NCBI GenBank assembly: GCA_009663005.1
Contig: CM018893.1
Location: 12,551,052-12,561,051 of the forward strand
Direction of reading: 5' to 3'
Origin: Actinidia chinensis
Lineage: Eukaryota > Streptophyta > Magnoliopsida > Ericales > Actinidiaceae
Length of the DNA stretch: 10,000 nt
Part shown: positions 1 through 7,501 of the stretch, in pieces
How positions within the stretch are numbered: the first letter of the stretch is position 1
Layout: every line of letters starts with the position of its first letter
The notes under the pieces: generated by a model
The model's database searches: none
What the model saw: the letters and a program-made list of their open reading frames with translations, nothing else
Told to the model about the DNA's origin: nothing
Program-made: the position numbers and the translations under genes

Positions 1-333
1 TCCGAATGAATGGAGACAGGGGCAACTTCTTCCATAGGTCTTGTGTTTTCCGATTCTTTGGGGTCCACCAGGGTGATTTCCTCCATTTCGGTGTCATCGA
101 CCTAAAATTGCTATTGGCAGCTCTATTTGGAAGGAGATTTAGCTTTTATTTCCGATATAAAGCACTGCTTGACCACTTTCTGGTTGCACTTGACCTCACC
201 TATCCCCGTTGAAGTAGAGAATTTCATCTTCAAGTGATAGTGGAATTAATGGCCTTGATTCCTCCTATAGTCAAGCGACCTAGGATCATGTTGTAGGGCG
301 AAGGGCAGTCTACCACGATAAAGTCCTGCCCCT

Positions 334-375
334 GTCATTGGCAACTTTCTCCGCTCCCAGGGTCATTGGCAACTT
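334..375. repeat. 14-bp direct duplication in the protease-region remnant
   Basis: The sequence gtcattggcaactt occurs at 334-347 and exactly again at 362-375, 28 bp apart. The right copy encodes (minus strand) the KLPMT stretch that fits the retroelement frame; the left copy, giving KVAND, sits where other codons would be expected, so the left copy looks like a later templated insertion that also disturbs the frame. Confidence 0.75.
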
Positions 376-1707
376 GATCCACCTAAGTGGGTGAGTGGTA
401 TTTCCTCCAAATCCGACCAAAAAAGTGTGGAAAAAGTGGAGCTTATCCAATCTAATCTTCATCTTGTCAAAACGCCAAGATGAACAAAATATCTGCCGAG
501 CTTCCATTATTAATCAATATCCTTTGTACATTGAAATTGGCGATGACAACTGAGTTGACCAATGTGTCATTGTGAGGGAGGTGTAAGCCTTTGAGGTCAT
601 CATTGTTAAAGGTAATAGGCAAGTGAGCACTAACTGATGGTGAGAAGAGATTGTATACTTCTTCTTCAGCTTGCCCACTGGCACTTCAGCTGTGTCTCTT
701 TTGACAAAAGCTTGAGCATCCTCTCGATCCAAACCCTCCATGGATTACCTGTATGTCCCTTACGATTGTCCTATTGTCACCATATCTTCTTTTTGGTGAG
801 CCTGGTAGTGGGCAATCAGCAACGTACTTTATCATATACCCCTTCTTGATAAGGTCAACAATTTGCTCCTTCAACTGAAAACAACCTTCGGTGTTATGCC
901 CATGGTCTCAGTGAAACTCACAGTACTTGTTTTTGTTTCTCTTCCGAGGAATGGTTTTAATTTTTCCTGGCCACTTGACAAATTCTTCGTGTTTGATCTC
1001 CATGAGGACTTGGGCAATGGGAGCATTGAGGGGAGGTAACACCAACTCGGGGCGACGAGGTGGAGTGCAAGGATGCATGTCGTTGGTTTGTCGCCTCGAA
1101 TCTCGATTTGGCCTTTTGTTCCTCATTTCATCTTTGTAGTCTGTTTGCCTTTCAAGTTCCTTCCTCTTATTGTCCCTTCCTCACCTATTTCGTTTAGCCT
1201 CGGCCAACTCTTTCGCGGCAATATATTTGTAGGCCTTGCTTTGGAGAGTTGACAAGGTTTTAAGGACAATCTTTGAGAGGAAATCAAACAACGGTCCCGG
1301 GCAAAGTCTCTCCATCATGGCCATTATCACTACCTTGTCACTGGGATCTTCCACTTCTAGAATGGCCTGGTTGAACCACTTCACATAATCCTTCAAGCTC
1401 TCTATCTTTTTCTAGTGAACTATGAAGAGGTGAGAGGCATTTTTTTGCTTGACCCAACAACTTATGAAATTGGCGACGAAAAGCTTGCTCAGGTCATCAA
1501 AAGAGTCTATGGTCCCTAGGGACAGCTTTTTGTACCATGACCTCGCCAAACCCTTCATGGTAGTAGAAAATGCCTTGCACATTAGAATGCCCCTAAAGTG
1601 CCATCAAGCTCTTGTACGAATCCAGGTAATCCATAAGATCTGTTTTCCCTTCATAGACTCCAAGCTGAGTAGGCAACTTAAATCTGGATGAGACTTGGGT
1701 CCCCATC

Positions 1708-2207
1708 TAGGGATGGCAACGGGGCAGGACGGGGTTAGAGGTTAGTATCCCCGTCCCCAATCCCCGAATTTTTTTCGCTCCCCATCCCTGCCTCGATCCT
1801 CGATAAGGAATTTGTTTTCCCCACATCCCCGCCCCGAATTCAAACCCCGAAATAAATTCAAAATACATAAAAAAATAATAAATAAAAGAAAGAGAGGCGT
1901 ACATCTCATTTCTCAGAATCGTTCTCGGCACCCCTTCACTTTTAATTTCTCAGAGAGGCGTACATCTAATTTCACTTTGCACCCCTTCACTTTTATTATG
2001 TTATCATTTTGTACCCTTTATTTTTAATTTTAACATTTTTGGGGGGAAATTTTCTAGGATCAGGGCGGGGCGGAACAAAACCGACCCTGCCCTGATCCTT
2101 GAATTTTTTTTTTAGTTCTCGATTCCCAAAAAATCCTCAAAAATTCACCCCGATCTGGGTGGGGAGCGAGGCGAGGCGAGGCAGGGCGGGGCAAATTGCC
2201 AACCCTA
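1708..2207. mobile_element. Non-autonomous hAT-like element inserted in gag
   Basis: A 500-bp GC-rich-ended insertion begins TAGGGATGGCAACGGGGC (1708) and its other end, read inward on the minus strand, is TAGGGTTGGCAATTTGCCCC (from 2207). It is flanked by 8-bp repeats, TCCCCATC (1700-1707) and TCCTCATC (2208-2215), differing at one base. An 8-bp duplication and TAGGG-type ends fit the hAT superfamily. Removing the element and one flank copy reconnects the gag reading frame on the minus strand, independent support for both boundaries. It carries no transposase ORF. The interior has C/G runs near both ends (ccccg on one side, ggcgaggcgaggcg on the other) and a partial tandem duplication at 1891-2000. 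Element orientation is arbitrary. Confidence 0.85.
1891..2000. repeat. Partial tandem duplication inside the hAT-like element
   Basis: The 16-mer agagaggcgtacatct occurs at 1891-1906 and 1952-1967 (61 bp apart), and gcaccccttcactttta occurs at 1928 and 1979 (51 bp apart). The second unit is therefore a copy of the first with about 10 bp lost between the two matching blocks. Confidence 0.8.
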
Positions 2208-2812
2208 TCCTCATCACCCTTTCTGTGAAGTCAATCTGTTTGATCAAAGCATCCATAGTTACTAGCGCACTCGTACCCGCAATAATGGCATCAATACAGG
2301 TGTCGAGGTCCCTAATTTTTTGAATGGTGGACCTGTCCTGGCGTCTAGGCGCCTGGTCGTCCCGGCGAGGAGACCTCCCTAGTCTCTTGACTTCCCCGCC
2401 ATATACTTCAGGAGTTTTTCTAGAAGACTGGGATTCTGATGAAATTGGGTTCCTTTGTCGCCTATATTGAGGGCTTCGCGATCGACGTCGTCGGTTTCGT
2501 GCCCGGCCAGTACTTCGATTGTTTTGAAAATCATCGCCCGAATGATGGGAGCGGCGAGATTGTTGAACTTTTGGAACCGATGCCGGAGGAAGAGGTGATG
2601 GATTGTTTGCGGTGAGGTATTGTATAAGGAGGGCATTATTTTCGTTCATAATTCTCATATGTTCGGCCATACCATGTATCTCACGATGAAGACCTCTAGA
2701 TCCGAAGCTTGACTGGTATTGGCCATTGGATGAGCTTTGTTGTCCAAAAGGTTGCTGGCACTTGGTTTAGATAACAAACGGCTGCGCAGGTGCATAGAAA
2801 GTTAAGAATTGT

Positions 2813-2832
2813 CATTCCCACAAACGGCTCCA
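2813..2832 (-). other. Degenerate primer-binding site of the LTR retrotransposon
   Basis: The minus strand reads TGGAGCCGTTTGTGGGAATG directly after the inferred LTR end. Plant gypsy elements of this type carry a TGGCGCC-type site complementary to the 3' end of a tRNA (commonly tRNA-Asp in Tat-like lineages); this copy has an A where the second C-block base would be expected. The position between LTR and the gag leader fits. The tRNA assignment is an inference. Confidence 0.55.
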
Positions 2833-2835
2833 AAC

Positions 2836-3142
2836 TGTTGTGGTGTAAAGTTGGGGCGAGCAACCAACAGTCAATATTGCTCCTCGGCTTCGATGCTGGA
2901 CCTCGGCTCTTACTCGGGTGACCTGTGTAGATGAACAACAATAAACAGCCGAAGCAAGGCCGCTTAAAACCCCTCTGGTGTGGAGATCAGACCGAGACGA
3001 TGACTAACTGGGCAAAACATAAAGTAAATCTCTCAAGAGAGAATGCACTGTGATGTGTGTGTATTGAGCGTACCTTTTAATAATGGGGAAGCAGCCTTTA
3101 TATAGGTGGAGACTAAGATCGTATTTGTGAAATGCGATTTTG
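2836..3142 (-). mobile_element. 5' LTR remnant (U5, R and the TATA-bearing part of U3)
   Basis: This stretch lies just upstream (minus strand) of the primer-binding site and gag leader. On the minus strand it ends in ...CCACAACA, matching the usual CA terminus of an LTR, next to the primer-binding site. It holds a TATA box at 3104-3097 and a GC-richer transcribed section. The outer (U3) end is not defined: sequence character changes between about 3142 and 3165 and no second LTR lies in the window, so the LTR could be truncated or interrupted there. The 86 bp from 2812 to 2727 are the untranslated leader before gag. Confidence 0.6.
3097..3104 (-). promoter_or_regulatory. TATA box of the LTR promoter
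   Basis: Minus strand TATATAAA within CCTATATAAAGGC. It lies about 260 bp before the LTR/primer-binding-site junction and in the same orientation as gag, as expected for the U3 promoter of an LTR. Confidence 0.55.
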
Positions 3143-4087
3143 GGTTGGTTTTGAAAAAAGGTTTAACTACACTTTACCCCCTTAAGGTGTTGACTGATTC
3201 CCACTTTGGCCCTCAAATAAACATTTTTTTCACTTTGGCCCTTATCTACTACACAACTCTCTAAACCTAATCTCTCAAAACCCACCTCACCACTTCCCAA
3301 GTTAGCCACCACCCTTTGGATAAAAACATAGACACAGAGATTAATAGAGTAAATTTTCACATTGATTTAAAACTTGAAAGTTAATTTTCCCTTCCTAGAG
3401 AATATAGGCCTTGGGTGATCCTTTTAAGGAGATTCCCAATCAGGTTTCTGTCAAAATTTTGTTGTGATGAATCATGAAACAAGAAAAAATTCTGTCAATT
3501 TGTTACAAACTAATTTTTGATGAAAAACATAGACACAGAGATTAATTAAGCAATTTTTCACATTTGAAAGTTGATTTAACCTTTTATTCGATGAGAAGAA
3601 TTGGGAATACTAATTTTTTTATTCTCTAGCTTGAGGAATTGTGTGTGGTAATAAATGTTTCATTGGTGGGTTTGATTTGATCACGTTTTGTTGAGTTTGA
3701 CAGTATTGTTCATTTTGGTATTTTTCAAGTCATGTGATGGTTTTACTACCCATAAAATGGATATTCTGCAACTCCATTGGAGAGACATAGAAAGAGAGAG
3801 AGCTTATTGTGTTGCAATAATGGCGTGGGAGGTTGGGAGAGGGGTGGTGGTGGCAGAGTAGGGTGGGTGGAGTGTCTTTGCGGTGGTAGGGCGTGGTGGG
3901 TTGTCTGTGGAAAAAGTTCTCTTATTTTAGAATTTTGATTTTGATATTGTCTTGAATGGTAATTTCCCATAAGGGTAAATTGTACAAAAGATTTTGCAAT
4001 TTTTTGGGGCTAGAGAAAATATTTGGGTTTGAATAGAATCACCCTAGAAGAATTGGTTGCAGTTAAAAAAAAATAATAAAACTAAAA
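3143..4087. other. Non-coding AT-rich stretch, possibly an old degraded element
   Basis: No supported gene. The left edge (ctacactttaccccctta, 3168-3185) and the right edge (taagggtaaattgtac, about 3970-3985) are weakly inverted relative to each other, and imperfect 9-mers ggttttgaa (3148-3156) and gattttgca (about 3990-3998) match at seven of nine positions. That would suit an old Mutator-like insertion into the LTR, but alignment of the ends is poor. The interior has the 200-bp-spaced direct repeat and a G-rich tract at about 3820-3905 whose complement gives only a low-complexity Pro-rich frame. Confidence 0.3.
3323..3580. repeat. Direct repeat pair 200 bp apart
   Basis: A block starting aaaacatagacacagagatt occurs at about 3323 and again at about 3523. 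Similarity continues for about 55-65 bp: both copies have a ttttcacat stretch and a tgaaagtt(a/g)attt stretch, with the second copy about 10 bp shorter. The copies end near 3390 and 3580. They indicate an old segmental duplication or terminal/subterminal repeats of an unrecognised element; no coding frame spans them. Confidence 0.75.
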
Positions 4088-4363
4088 TCGTGCTTAGTAA
4101 ACAAGGAAATCGCATTTAGTAAACACGGTTTTAATTAGGAAATTTATTTCTACACTCCATTTTTTGATTCCTATACTCCAAAATAGGAGTGTAGGAATCA
4201 TTTTTTGGAGTGTAGAAATTATTTCCCTTTAATTAAATATTTAAACACAATTTTAATTAAAAACGTATTTAGTAATCACACTTTTGGAAAAATTATGAAA
4301 TGGCTGAAAGACGCTCTTAGGAAACACGATTTCATGAAATTGCTTTTACTAAACACAATTTCA
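4088..4363. repeat. Degenerate ~25-bp repeat array
   Basis: A motif close to tcgcatttagtaaacacg recurs: tcgtgcttagtaaacaagg (4088), cgcatttagtaaacacgg (4111), a diverged atatttaaacacaat (about 4237), acgtatttagtaatcacac (4263), cgctcttaggaaacacga (4312) and gcttttactaaacacaat (4342). With the hairpin element at 4138-4227 and one flank removed, the starts fall 23 to 28 bp apart, with one unit unrecognisable near 4290. A related inverted copy sits at about 3118-3142 inside the LTR remnant. It resembles a decayed minisatellite or subterminal repeats of a transposon. Confidence 0.55.
4138..4227. mobile_element. 90-bp hairpin (fold-back) element
   Basis: Two arms of about 41 bp (4138-4179 and 4186-4226) are inverted copies around a 6-base AT loop: ggaaat...ttctacactcc...gattcctatactcc pairs with ggagtgtaggaatc...ggagtgtagaa...atttcc. 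Only a few positions fail to pair, mostly within the A/T run in mid-arm and one spot near the outer end. The element is flanked by TTTAATTA at 4130-4137 and 4228-4235, an apparent 8-bp target duplication, though this AT sequence is itself nearly palindromic so the duplication is less certain. It has no coding capacity and looks like a very small MITE. Confidence 0.7.
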
Positions 4364-4485
4364 CATATTCTAGGAAAAAATGGATTTGTGTGTAATTTTT
4401 TAAATTCTCAACCCCTGTTTTTTCGAAAGAGACCCAATCCCTAGCCTATGGTATAGGGAGAACCAGTGAAAGAAATTTGAAGTCA

Positions 4486-4540
4486 GAATCTAGACCTCGT
4501 AATCATAAGTTTGATGTACTAGATTGTTACCAATTGAGGT
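4486..4540 (-). mobile_element. tRNA-like SINE remnant (A and B boxes)
   Basis: The minus strand has ACCTCAATTGGTAA (from 4540), resembling the tRNA A box/D-arm, and AGGTCTAGATTC (from about 4497), resembling the B box/T-arm. Their starts are 44 bp apart, the spacing found in tRNA genes. The intervening sequence (ACTTATGATTACGAGG) resembles an anticodon arm. The acceptor stem is not recognisable, so it is not a functional tRNA. It is best read as the head of a tRNA-derived SINE whose body would continue to lower coordinates (towards about 4380); no clear tail or target duplication was found. Confidence 0.5.
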
Positions 4541-4549
4541 GTCCCAATT

Positions 4550-5291
4550 TATATTATCATATAAACACATTTTTCTTTTTAAGGTTGTGCTTGGATGGAT
4601 CTGGAAAAATCCAAGTTGCAGCTCACTGCTAATGAAACCCCAACCACCTAGTTTTTTCTTTTTTTAATATTTGAGAGATGAATTAGAATGACTTGTAACT
4701 CGTCAGCACTACTTCATTTTTTTCCCTCCTAAACTGATGTCTGGAAATAATATATCTGTAACGACGGCACTTGCATAAAAACGAATCATTTCTCTCTGAA
4801 TTTGTGAGAAAATGAAAGAAAAAGAAAAGGACAAGCATGAAATCCTGGTATAAGCTTTGTAGTGCCCTTTCCTTCCAAGATTCAACTTGGAAATCAATTA
4901 GAACAATCTGGGGAGTGGGCGATCAAACTTCTATTTCTATATCGAGCTCAATCACGACGACACTGAACCATGTAAGTTAGAATCTTCTGAACATTCTTGC
5001 GAAAACAATTGTTGCTGGGCTAAACTTTGCTTGCATTCATTTGGAAACACAGCATGTACATAAAAGGCAAGATCCAATGGCAATGAGAACAAAAAAGTAT
5101 CATAAATTATATAACTTGTAAGTTGTATGTTACTACTTTACAGTTCATAATACAACACCTCATGCCGTATTGCCAACAAAAGGTTGAATCTTTCTGTCAA
5201 AGTAAGCTCTCAACATACCGAGGCTTCACAAGAATAAAAAACACTTGAAAACAAGAAAACACCATGAACCGAGTCCGGAACAGAAATGCAT
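4550..5291. other. 3' flank and probable 3' UTR of the 484-codon gene
   Basis: There is no ORF of note and no recognised repeat. The part nearest the gene (about 5291-4950) probably holds the minus-strand 3' UTR, but I see no canonical AATAAA on that strand; a weaker AATGAA lies near 5040. A short inverted pair, ccaagattcaacttgg, lies at about 4876-4891. Confidence 0.4.
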
Positions 5292-6746
5292 CTATCGACA
5301 TTTGCTGTTCCAATTCCAAAATACCGATATCTTTAGAGTCTCAACTGATTTCAACAGCAAACACCATGACAAGGTAAGTCCAAGTGCCGAAACCCGACCT
5401 GCCACAAGTCCAACAAGAACAATCACAAAGATCATTAGATACCCAGAATTCCTGTGTGTTTCCCTTCTCACATGTTCCCTAACTATGCTTTCTTCGGAGT
5501 TTTCACATGAAAGTTCGCAGGAACTGCAAATCGGATCTTCAACAGTTACTTGATCACCATTCCCTCCACATGTTAAAGACGATGGGTAGTAACCACCATC
5601 TTCCAATGCAATTTGCTGCCCATCTTCAACAAGTTCTTTCTCTTCAACGATTTTTACTTTATTGTCTCCACCGGAACTATTGGGTTCACTCTTCCATTCC
5701 AAATGTTTCTTCCTGGAATGATGAAACTTCTTTGGAACAAGTTTCTTGATCTTAGACTTTATCCTACCACTACGAGTTCTTCCACTTTTAACATCCAAAC
5801 CATCATTTTCCGATGCCTTTTCTTCCTCTATAACCTCCTTCCGTGTGCCCTTCTCTTTGCTTACCCATTTTTCCTCACCACTTCGCAAATCAAACTCATA
5901 TTTCACACTTTGAATCTCCAGAGAGGGAGGCACCAAACTGGGGCTAGGCTGCACAATTTCAATTTTTTGAATAACATCATTCATCTTATGCCCCTCCATC
6001 AACTCACGAGAACCCAAATGATAATTGGGTTGCGAAACTACAATTTCTTGAGTCGGATCATTCATGTTATCTCTCTTCATCAACACAGAACCCCTCGAGA
6101 CAGTCAATGTTGTCTCCTCTTGCTGAATTGCCTCCTCAAAAACCCCGTCCTTGATTCCAACAATGCACACAACCCGTTCGATAAAACACCTCAATGACTT
6201 CTGTGCATCCGCACACGGTTCCACCAATCTACACAAACGTTTACCCGCAAACTCCACGAAGAGCGGCGAGAAAGCGGTCACCATAATCCCAACCACAAAC
6301 TTCCTTGTCGCCAGAGCCAAAACAAACACCACAAACACCATCTTCAAAATCACCATCAAAATCCTTTTCTGACCCACAACTACACCATTCTCTTCACATC
6401 CATCATCACCCACCACACCACTCTGTTCATCCGCGTCCTCAACAACAACAACTTCATTACGAAATCGACCCAGTGGAGAATTCAGGTGCTTGGAGCTTGG
6501 TGGGACACACAAAGGGCTTGAGGGACGGGAGAGTATAGGAATCGGATCAGGGGTTTTCGCGTTGATTCGCTTCTTCTTCGTGGATTTTTTCAGGATATCG
6601 CGGTTCTTCACGAAGAGATCGACGAGGGAGATCGGAAAACCGGTCTCCACCACGAGCGGTCCGCCGTGCTTGGGCGAGTTTAGGTGGTCCGCCACCAATT
6701 GGGTGATTCTATTACACTTTTTTGCCTTCTTCCATGGAAGAGGCAT
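5292..6746 (-). CDS. Plant-specific 'ethylene-responsive nuclear protein-like' protein with two hydrophobic segments
   Basis: A 484-codon uninterrupted frame from ATG (6746-6744) to TAG (5294-5292). The start context has A at -3, and the N-terminus MPLPWKKAKKCNRITQLVAD followed by GGPLVVETGFPISLVDLFVK (residues 28-47) matches from memory a conserved block of a plant family annotated as ethylene-responsive/ethylene-regulated nuclear protein (Arabidopsis ERT2-type). Residues 54-61 are very basic (KSTKKKRI). Residues 128-148 (ILMVILKMVFVVFVLALATR) and 435-467 (YLMIFVIVLVGLVAG and on) are hydrophobic, suggesting membrane insertion. Between them are an acidic/polar stretch and a second basic patch (residues 322-347, including KIKKLVPKKFHHSRKKH). 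There is no catalytic motif and biochemical function is unknown. No intron is needed. The last roughly 18 residues (SVFWNWNSKCR end) look less constrained and could mark a diverged terminus or an unrecognised splice site. The name rests on recall, not a search. Confidence 0.85.
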   Translation of the reverse strand: MPLPWKKAKKCNRITQLVADHLNSPKHGGPLVVETGFPISLVDLFVKNRDILKKSTKKKRINAKTPDPIPILSRPSSPLCVPPSSKHLNSPLGRFRNEVVVVEDADEQSGVVGDDGCEENGVVVGQKRILMVILKMVFVVFVLALATRKFVVGIMVTAFSPLFVEFAGKRLCRLVEPCADAQKSLRCFIERVVCIVGIKDGVFEEAIQQEETTLTVSRGSVLMKRDNMNDPTQEIVVSQPNYHLGSRELMEGHKMNDVIQKIEIVQPSPSLVPPSLEIQSVKYEFDLRSGEEKWVSKEKGTRKEVIEEEKASENDGLDVKSGRTRSGRIKSKIKKLVPKKFHHSRKKHLEWKSEPNSSGGDNKVKIVEEKELVEDGQQIALEDGGYYPSSLTCGGNGDQVTVEDPICSSCELSCENSEESIVREHVRRETHRNSGYLMIFVIVLVGLVAGRVSALGLTLSWCLLLKSVETLKISVFWNWNSKCR

Positions 6747-6764
6747 GATTGATGTTGTCTATTG

Positions 6765-6785
6765 TCTCTCTCTCTCTCTCTCTCT
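6765..6785. repeat. (TC)n/(GA)n microsatellite in the 5' UTR/promoter of the gene
   Basis: A pure 21-base TC run lies 19 bp upstream of the start codon on the gene's side, giving a GA tract on the gene's sense strand. GA/CT tracts in plant leaders and core promoters are common and can bind BBR/BPC GAGA-binding proteins; a regulatory role here is inference. Confidence 0.85.
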
Positions 6786-7041
6786 GAATTCAACAACACA
6801 AAACCCAGAAGAAATTTTAGAAAAACAGTGGATGTATAGCGTAAAATCGAGGAATTCAAGAGGAATCAAAGGAGCAGAAACGAATTTAACGTGAGATTAT
6901 AGAAAGTGACAGGAATTAATTAGGACATTAGAGGTTGTATTTGTGTGAGAACTATACAGGAAACCTCATGAATTTATTGATCTTGGTCATGGAGGTATAA
7001 ATAAATACAGGTGATCCAGGCAAATTAGGCAATTGTAGAGG

Positions 7042-7056
7042 GAGAGAGAGAGAGAG
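7042..7056. repeat. (GA)n microsatellite
   Basis: A 15-base GA run on the plus strand within the upstream region of the 484-codon gene. Confidence 0.8.
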
Positions 7057-7206
7057 CGCAATTGGAAAATTAAGGAAAGGTTGAATGGGGCTTGATATTC
7101 TACAGGTATGATTTGTTTGTAATTCGTTTTTGGAAGGCAATTTTTTCTAAAATTGAAACTCTAAATCTACATGTCTGAATGTGTTACTACTAAAATTGAA
7201 ACCCTG

Positions 7207-7218
7207 GAGAGAGAGAGA
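7207..7218. repeat. Short (GA)n tract
   Basis: A 12-base GA run followed by tcgcgcgcg, directly before the second hAT-like element. Confidence 0.7.
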
Positions 7219-7243
7219 TCGCGCGCGAAAGTGGGAGAGTGCG

Positions 7244-7466
7244 TGGCGGATGTTGCAATTTGCCCCTAAAATAATTCGATCTCTTCGTGCCTCGCCCCGT
7301 TTAGGGCGAATTTGGGAAAACATTAAATCCGATCAATAATCGGGACGAGGGCGGATTTAGCCTCCTCCAACTCCGACGTCGCCCCGATTACCCAATTCTC
7401 TATAAAAATAATCAAATCTCCAATTTTTTAAAATTACCATAATATCCTTCCTATATAATATATACC

Positions 7467-7501
<35 letters not shown>

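Larger units (their letters stand above)
1..2726 (-). pseudogene. Ty3/gypsy retrotransposon gag-pol remnant (gag plus protease region), decayed
   Basis: Read on the minus strand this is an LTR-retrotransposon polyprotein. It starts at an ATG at 2726-2724 ([11 protein letters not shown]), then has an Arg/Ser-rich N-terminus (about 2670-2330), a Retrotrans_gag core ([14 protein letters not shown] near 1545-1500; [19 protein letters not shown] near 1390-1330), a CCHC-like knuckle (KYCEFH then HGHNTEGC, about 925-880), an aspartic-protease-like site ([14 protein letters not shown], about 528-487) and the downstream ILGR motif near 255. Below about 110 a clean frame (EEITLVDPKESENTRPMEE) runs towards reverse transcriptase, which lies outside the window. 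Lesions seen: in-frame stops at 1595-1593, 1414-1412, 1183-1181, 910-908 and 688-686; frameshifts near 2691-2696, 1580-1590 and 467-475, with further shifts near 330-375 and 210-240; and a 500-bp DNA-element insertion. It cannot encode a working protein. Assignment to Ty3/gypsy is firm from the gag pattern; the Tat/Athila-like lineage is inferred. Confidence 0.9.
6747..7243 (-). promoter_or_regulatory. Upstream region of the gene with three GA/CT tracts
   Basis: This is the only upstream DNA between the start codon and the neighbouring transposable element, so it should hold the leader and proximal promoter. It contains the TC run at 6765-6785 and GA runs at 7042-7056 and 7207-7218, the last followed by gcgcgcg. 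Note that the first is CT and the other two are GA on the plus strand. No convincing TATA box is seen on the minus strand; TATTTATTTATA (7008-6997) is a weak candidate. A short direct repeat, ctaaaattgaaac, occurs at about 7148 and 7190. Confidence 0.45.

Noticed and set aside
514..741. 75-codon minus-strand ORF
   Set aside because: It is a shifted frame over the real gag-pol reading, which is recognisable one frame away with a single stop at 688-686.
2137..2212. C-terminal tail of the 177-codon minus-strand ORF
   Set aside because: These codons belong to the hAT-like insertion, not to gag; the gag frame resumes beyond the element.
3746..3970. Pro/His-rich 74-codon minus-strand ORF
   Set aside because: It arises from a G-rich low-complexity tract in non-coding DNA, with no domain or flanking support.
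4088..4363. CRISPR-like array of short regular repeats
   Set aside because: The units are diverged, spacers are absent or a few bases, and the genome is clearly that of a plant.
4486..4540. A functional tRNA gene
   Set aside because: There is no acceptor-stem pairing and the B box departs from GGTTCGANNCC, so it is only a tRNA-like remnant.
5245..6894. Plus-strand ORFs overlapping the 484-codon gene, including one of 194 codons at 5613-6197
   Set aside because: They lie opposite a long minus-strand frame with a recognisable conserved N-terminus, and their products are low-complexity or patternless; they are antisense shadows.
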